Positions 7,071 through 10,130 of a stretch of 10,130 nucleotides of DNA are shown one piece after another. A program made the position numbers and the translations under genes. Positions within the stretch are counted from its first letter, which is position 1; every line of letters begins with the position of its first letter. The notes under the pieces were generated by a model. The model worked only from the letters and a program-made list of their open reading frames with translations. It had not been told where the DNA came from and did not search any database. The stretch is from Deltaproteobacteria bacterium (GTDB lineage Bacteria > Desulfobacterota > Desulfobacteria > Desulfobacterales > SG8-13): positions 1 through 10,130 of the forward strand of contig JAHEIV010000073.1 of assembly GCA_024639205.1 (NCBI GenBank), in the 5' to 3' direction.

Positions 7071-7078
7071 ACCTCCTT
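7071..7078 (-). promoter_or_regulatory. Strong Shine-Dalgarno for alr selecting a TTG start
   Basis: AAGGAGGT, an eight-base match to the 16S tail, followed by only three bases and TTG. The strength and position favour the rare TTG; the short spacing and weak codon may hold expression down. Confidence 0.65.
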
Positions 7079-7101
7079 GCCCTGCATGCTTGATGAACCT
7101 G

Positions 7102-7118
7102 TTTCAGCCCATCTGAAA
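7102..7118 (-). other. Small hairpin in the ald-alr gap
   Basis: Six-base stem TTTCAG / CTGAAA with a five-base loop in the 109-base space between ald and alr. It is AT-rich and has no U-run after it, so at most a weak processing or attenuation site. Confidence 0.25.
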
Positions 7119-7176
7119 ACAATCATAAGACATGCGGGTTACACCGTACTATCGAGGATGATTGTCGATTCCGATA

Positions 7177-8289
7177 TCAGATCAGGCTTTCCACCGGCAC
7201 GTATTTGAGTTTGAAGGCTTCGGCCACGCCCTGGTAGGTCACCTTGCCTTTCACCACATTCGCGCCGAGTCGTATCTCCGGATTGCTGTCAAAGGCCCGC
7301 TGCCAGCCCTTGTCGGCGATTTCAACCGCGTATGGCAAGGTGGCATTGGTCAGGGCGATGGTGGAGGTCTTGGGAACGGCACCGGGCATGTTAGCCACGC
7401 AGTAGTGGACCACGCCGTCCACCACATAGGTCGGTTTGCCGTGGGTGGTGGCCTTTGAGGTTTCGAAACAGCCGCCCTGATCGATGGCCACATCCACCAG
7501 AATCGAGCCCGGTTGCATGGTTTTCAGCATTGCCCGGGTCACCAGTTTGGGCGCCTTGGCCCCGGGAATCAACACCGCCCCGACCACCACATCGGCGTCG
7601 CGAATCAGCTCCCGCACCGTTGCCGGGGTCGACATCAGGGGAAAGCAGTTTCTTGGCATGATATCGCTCAGGTAACGCAGGCGGCTGAGGCTGTTGTCGA
7701 GGATGTAAACCTTGGCCCCCAGGCCGCAGGCCATCTTGGCGGCGTTGGTGCCCACCACGCCGCCGCCGATCACCACGACGGTGCCCGGATCGACTCCCGG
7801 AACCCCTCCCAACAGAACACCTGCGCCGCCCTGGGCCATCTCCAGGTACTTGGCGCCCTGCTGGATGGCCATTCGCCCGGCCACTTCGCTCATGGGAGTG
7901 AGCAGCGGCAGCGAGCCGTCCGATTTTTGAATGGTTTCGTAGGCGATGTTGATACTGCCGCGCTGCATCAATACGCGGGTCAGCTTCCGGTCCGCCGCCA
8001 GATGCAGATAGGTAAAGACAATCTGACCTTCGCGGATCAGATCGAACTCCGGCGCCAGGGGCTCCTTGACGTGCATCACCATCTGCGCCCGGTCAAAGAT
8101 CTGCTTCGGGGTGCTGACGATGCTGGCACCTGCCTTGCGGTAGCCCGCATCCGTAAATCCGCTTCCCAGTCCGGCTCCTTTTTCCACCAGCATGGTATGC
8201 CCGTGCTGTTTCATGACCTCTACTCCGCCAGGGGTCATGGAGACCCGGTTCTCTTCCGTTTTGATCTCCTTGAGAATGCCGACAATCAT
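7177..8289 (-). CDS. ald: Alanine dehydrogenase
   Basis: NAD-dependent enzyme for L-alanine + NAD+ + water to pyruvate + ammonium + NADH, in the cytoplasm. I start it at the ATG at 8289 (370 residues). The GTG at 8295 lies inside the Shine-Dalgarno GGAGGTG and cannot be the start; GGAGG is five bases from the ATG. With this start the known functional residues fall on canonical positions: R15 (EENRVSMTP), K75 (HVKEP), H96 (YLHLA) and D270 (VAIDQGG). The NAD-binding Rossmann motif IGGGVVG is at 174-180, and the end of that fold's second strand carries D198 (ILDNS). It lies 186 bases behind the thiolase gene and 109 ahead of alr. I found no convincing sigma-70 or sigma-54 promoter in the 186-base gap, although a five-base stem GATTG/CAATC (8350-8363) is there. 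With alr it makes a D/L-alanine utilisation or synthesis unit. Confidence 0.97.
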   Translation of the reverse strand: MIVGILKEIKTEENRVSMTPGGVEVMKQHGHTMLVEKGAGLGSGFTDAGYRKAGASIVSTPKQIFDRAQMVMHVKEPLAPEFDLIREGQIVFTYLHLAADRKLTRVLMQRGSINIAYETIQKSDGSLPLLTPMSEVAGRMAIQQGAKYLEMAQGGAGVLLGGVPGVDPGTVVVIGGGVVGTNAAKMACGLGAKVYILDNSLSRLRYLSDIMPRNCFPLMSTPATVRELIRDADVVVGAVLIPGAKAPKLVTRAMLKTMQPGSILVDVAIDQGGCFETSKATTHGKPTYVVDGVVHYCVANMPGAVPKTSTIALTNATLPYAVEIADKGWQRAFDSNPEIRLGANVVKGKVTYQGVAEAFKLKYVPVESLI

Positions 8290-8475
8290 TGCCACCTCCG
8301 GTTCGTTGGGTCGGTTTTTTGGTTGGATTCGTTTGCCAACATTTCAAAAGATTGATTTCAATCAGTGCTGCAATTGTCCCACGGGTGTTGTGCCTAAACA
8401 CGGCGGATCACCCCGAGCGGGCCGGCTGCGAGCGGTCCGAGCTTATCATCCGCTGATATCATGCGAAAATGCGGA

Positions 8476-9729
8476 TTACAGCATTTCGATCGCACAGGCC
8501 ATCGACACACCACCGCCACCGCAAAGGGTCGCCAATCCGAGCGTCTTGCCGGCTCTTTTCAAGGCATGAACCAATGTCACCAAGATCCGGGCACCCGTGG
8601 CGCCCACCGGGTGGCCCAGCCCGATGCCCGAGCCGTTGACGTTGGTGACCGCCCGGCGCAGACCCAGCTCCCGCTCGCAGGCGATATACTGGGCGGCAAA
8701 GGCTTCGTTCACCTCGATGCGATCGAAATCCGCTATTTTTAATCCGCTGCGCCGCAGCAGATCGTTGACCGCCGGAACCGGCGACAATCCCATCACCGAT
8801 GGGTGGCAGGCGCCCTTGCCGACGGCCTTGATTCTGGCCAGCGGCCGGATATGCAGCTCCGCAGCCTTTTGGGCCGACAAGATGACCATTGCCGCGGAAC
8901 CGTCGTTAATACCGCTGGCGTTTCCCACTGTTACCCGGCCGATATCGGGGATAAACGCCGGCGGCAGCCGCTGTAAATCCGTCAGGGTCAGACCGGGGCG
9001 GAAATGCTCGTCTTTTTCAAAGACCGGGCCCGTTTTATTCTTTTTGGATGCCACCGCCACCGGTACGATTTCCTCTGCGAAGGCTCCGTCTGCCGTCGCC
9101 CTTTCGGCGTTGTTGTGACTGCGCAGGGCAACCTCGTCCATCTCTTCCCGGCTGATGTCCAGATGCTGTGCGAGAAACTCGGCCGTGTGACCCATGATGT
9201 AAGGCTTGCCCACAAAGTTCGACAGGGGCGGTCGGGTCGCATCCACCGGCCCTTCTTCCGGGTGGGGAATGACGTGAGAGCCGCAGTGCAGGGCGTGAAT
9301 CATGGCATCGACCAGCACCTGGTCCTGAAGACGGCAGCCCCAGCGTGCACCGGGCACCTGGTAAGCAACGCCGGACATGTGCTCCACCCCGCCGGCCAAT
9401 ACGATGTCCGCCATTGCAGCCTGGATCATGGCCATGCCGGAAATCACCGCCTCCATTCCGGAGATACATACCCGGTTGATGGTAACCGCCGGAACCGTGT
9501 CCGGCAATCCGGCCAGCAGCGCCCCGACCCGGGTAACGTTGAGAGCGTCTGCGGGTTCCATGCAGCACCCGAAACGAATGTCGTCGAGCTGCTGCGGGTC
9601 GACACCGGCTCTTTCCACCGCCGCTTTCATCGCCGTGGCTGCAATTCGGGGGGCAATCGTGTCGCGCAGGGTCCCGCCGAAGGTGCCGATGGCTGTTCGG
9701 CAGGCGGAGCCGATGAGAACATCTTGCAT
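8476..9729 (-). CDS. Thiolase (acetyl-CoA C-acyltransferase family), long form
   Basis: Enzyme of the acetyl-CoA acetyltransferase family, forming acetoacetyl-CoA or cleaving 3-ketoacyl-CoA. All catalytic elements are present: nucleophile C88 (NRVCISGMEAV), NEAFA (341-345), H373 (GIGLGHPVGATG) and C403 (TLCGGGGVS). It is 417 residues, about 25 longer than common bacterial thiolases; the extra length lies around 145-178 in the loop region before MGHTAEFLAQ. The residue after C88 is Ile where Gly is usual (VCGSG). The ATG at 9729 has a G-rich site GGGGGGT four bases upstream. Substrate range cannot be fixed; such long forms are what I expect in sulfate-reducing Desulfobacterota, where they serve fatty or aromatic acid oxidation. 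No other beta-oxidation gene is in the window. A long leader with structured repeats precedes it. Confidence 0.92.
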   Translation of the reverse strand: MQDVLIGSACRTAIGTFGGTLRDTIAPRIAATAMKAAVERAGVDPQQLDDIRFGCCMEPADALNVTRVGALLAGLPDTVPAVTINRVCISGMEAVISGMAMIQAAMADIVLAGGVEHMSGVAYQVPGARWGCRLQDQVLVDAMIHALHCGSHVIPHPEEGPVDATRPPLSNFVGKPYIMGHTAEFLAQHLDISREEMDEVALRSHNNAERATADGAFAEEIVPVAVASKKNKTGPVFEKDEHFRPGLTLTDLQRLPPAFIPDIGRVTVGNASGINDGSAAMVILSAQKAAELHIRPLARIKAVGKGACHPSVMGLSPVPAVNDLLRRSGLKIADFDRIEVNEAFAAQYIACERELGLRRAVTNVNGSGIGLGHPVGATGARILVTLVHALKRAGKTLGLATLCGGGGVSMACAIEML

Positions 9730-9792
9730 TTGGACCCCCCATGTTGAAGGTAATCATAGAACTCGGGCGACAGGAACTACCGGTCGCGGTTG

Positions 9793-9846
9793 CCGGTATC
9801 GCACGTACATGAAGCGGCGGTCGGATACCGGGCGCCGAACGACCGC
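9793..9846 (-). ncRNA. Candidate H-type pseudoknot in the thiolase leader
   Basis: Two perfect stems interleave. Read on the minus strand, stem 1 pairs GCGGTCG (9846-9840) with CGACCGC (9823-9817). The loop of stem 1 contains CCGGTATC (9831-9824), which pairs with GATACCGG (9800-9793) downstream as stem 2. Loop sizes would be 8, 0 and 16, compatible with coaxial stacking in a classical H-type pseudoknot. A third, competing stem pairs part of 9793-9798 with 9778-9783. It ends about 65 bases before the thiolase start. It matches no riboswitch class I can recognise. The pairing is also available on the plus strand. Confidence 0.35.
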
Positions 9847-9852
9847 TTGTGA

Positions 9853-9869
9853 AAGCAAACCGTTTGCTT
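9853..9869. promoter_or_regulatory. CAAAC-N-GTTTG palindrome, operator-like
   Basis: Perfect eight-base arms AAGCAAAC and GTTTGCTT around one C. The core CAAAC/GTTTG is like the half-sites bound by the fatty-acid regulator PsrA (TetR family; spacing 2-4 there, 1 here). It lies 124 bases upstream of the thiolase start, which suits acyl-CoA-linked control, but no regulator gene is visible in the window. Confidence 0.4.
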
Positions 9870-9944
9870 GAACCGACCGTCTACCCGGATATGGATTTCA
9901 TGCGCGCAGGTGCCGGCTCTCTTGTCCCCGAATGGAAGACACGG

Positions 9945-9990
9945 GGGTGCGGCAGGACCGGCCCGACAGCGAAATCACGCTGCCGCATCC
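9945..9990. repeat. Long-spaced 11 bp dyad overlapping the leftward -10 box
   Basis: GGGTGCGGCAG (9945-9955) pairs with CTGCCGCATCC (9980-9990) at ten Watson-Crick positions plus one G-T, with 24 bases between. The right arm overlaps the proposed leftward -10 (9987-9992). It could be a two-site operator or a stem in a rightward transcript starting upstream. Confidence 0.45.
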
Positions 9991-10016
9991 TATGGGAAAG
10001 GACCGGAACTTGTCAA
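9987..10016 (-). promoter_or_regulatory. Putative leftward sigma-70 promoter for the thiolase
   Basis: Minus-strand TTGACA (10016-10011), an 18-base spacer and TAGGAT (9992-9987; four of six to TATAAT). It would give a leader of about 250 bases before the thiolase, containing the pseudoknot candidate. Confidence 0.4.
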
Positions 10017-10047
10017 GCAGCAGCCACCGTGAGGCGTGAACATTTTC

Positions 10048-10075
10048 TTGACAAACTTTTTGCACCGACAGTAAT
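10048..10075 (+). promoter_or_regulatory. Putative rightward sigma-70 promoter
   Basis: TTGACA (10048-10053), a 16-base spacer and AGTAAT (10070-10075; four of six). It points to a gene beyond the right edge. Its -35 is the inverted copy of the leftward -35. Confidence 0.45.
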
Positions 10076-10089
10076 AAACACAAGTGTTT
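10076..10089. promoter_or_regulatory. AAACAC-AA-GTGTTT palindrome at the rightward start point
   Basis: Six-base perfect arms with a two-base centre, placed immediately after the rightward -10, so centred close to the expected transcription start. This is a typical position for a repressor operator, for example autoregulation by a divergently encoded repressor. Confidence 0.45.
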
Positions 10090-10130
10090 CTTTAAAATTG
10101 CCGCCCGTTCTTGCGGTCGAAAAGGGTCCG

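Larger units (their letters stand above)
9730..10130. other. Dyad-rich intergenic region upstream of the thiolase
   Basis: About 400 bases without a convincing gene; the open frames here lack ribosome sites and protein-like composition. It contains seven inverted repeats described separately or here: TACCGG/CCGGTA (9778-9783 and 9793-9798), the two interleaved stems at 9793-9846, the palindrome at 9853-9869, the long-spaced dyad at 9945-9990, the inverted TTGACA boxes (10010-10054) and the palindrome at 10076-10089. The likely content is a divergent promoter region for the thiolase and a gene beyond the right edge. Confidence 0.55.

Noticed and set aside
7513..8355. 280-codon open frame on the + strand, antisense to ald
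   Set aside because: It covers a clearly assigned ald gene; its translation is rich in His/Gln/Arg with no recognisable motif, as expected of the opposite frame in GC-rich coding DNA.
8360..8385. Possible sigma-54 promoter (TGGGAC...TTGCA) ahead of ald
   Set aside because: The two elements are only two bases apart instead of the required five, so the GG and GC pairs are out of register.
9004..9747. 247-codon + strand open frame antisense to the thiolase
   Set aside because: Lies wholly over the thiolase catalytic regions, has no ribosome site and no domain signature.
9898..10083. 61-codon - strand frame at the right edge
   Set aside because: No ribosome site, ordinary random composition, and it runs through the proposed promoters and dyads.

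Overview
The window looks like a piece of chromosome from a GC-rich Gram-negative bacterium. The style of the proteins (long thiolase of the kind common in sulfate reducers, DUF2237, DUF427, ald next to alr) suggests Desulfobacterota, perhaps a Desulfosarcina/Desulfobacteraceae relative. That assignment is an inference from protein character; no rRNA or marker gene is present. I see no insertion sequence, integrase, CRISPR array, tRNA or rRNA. Most of the window is ordinary housekeeping or accessory metabolism with several conserved but uncharacterised proteins.

Left part (1-2588, + strand): the 3' portion of a membrane sensor histidine kinase, cut by the window edge, then an FAD-dependent amine-oxidase/phytoene-desaturase-like oxidoreductase. 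Next, on the - strand (2669-3531 or 3597), come a four-helix membrane protein and a DUF2237 protein that appear co-directional and closely spaced. A roughly 300 bp divergent intergenic region separates them from two + strand genes: an unrecognised soluble protein (3837-4388) and a YaeQ-like protein with a PD-(D/E)XK-type pattern (4424-4906). The latter converges, with only 9 bp between stops, on a - strand DUF427 gene (4916-5428).

Right part (5655-9729, all - strand, read right to left): a long thiolase, alanine dehydrogenase (ald), alanine racemase (alr) and a 65-residue Cys/His-rich small protein. Ald and Alr together interconvert D-alanine, L-alanine and pyruvate plus ammonium. The small protein is only 51 bp behind alr and has a strong ribosome binding site, so it probably shares the alr transcript. 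Start sites here are set by Shine-Dalgarno position: ATG at 8289 for ald (which restores the canonical residue numbers R15, K75, H96, D270), a TTG at 7067 for alr (which puts the PLP lysine at residue 39), and an internal ATG at 5428 for the DUF427 gene.

Right edge (9730-10130): no convincing gene, but an unusually dense set of inverted repeats. It has two outward-facing TTGACA boxes that are inverted copies of each other, a 14 bp palindrome just past the rightward -10, a CAAAC/GTTTG palindrome, and, in the thiolase leader, two interleaved perfect stems that have the geometry of an H-type RNA pseudoknot. This is the part of the window most worth checking for an undescribed regulatory element.
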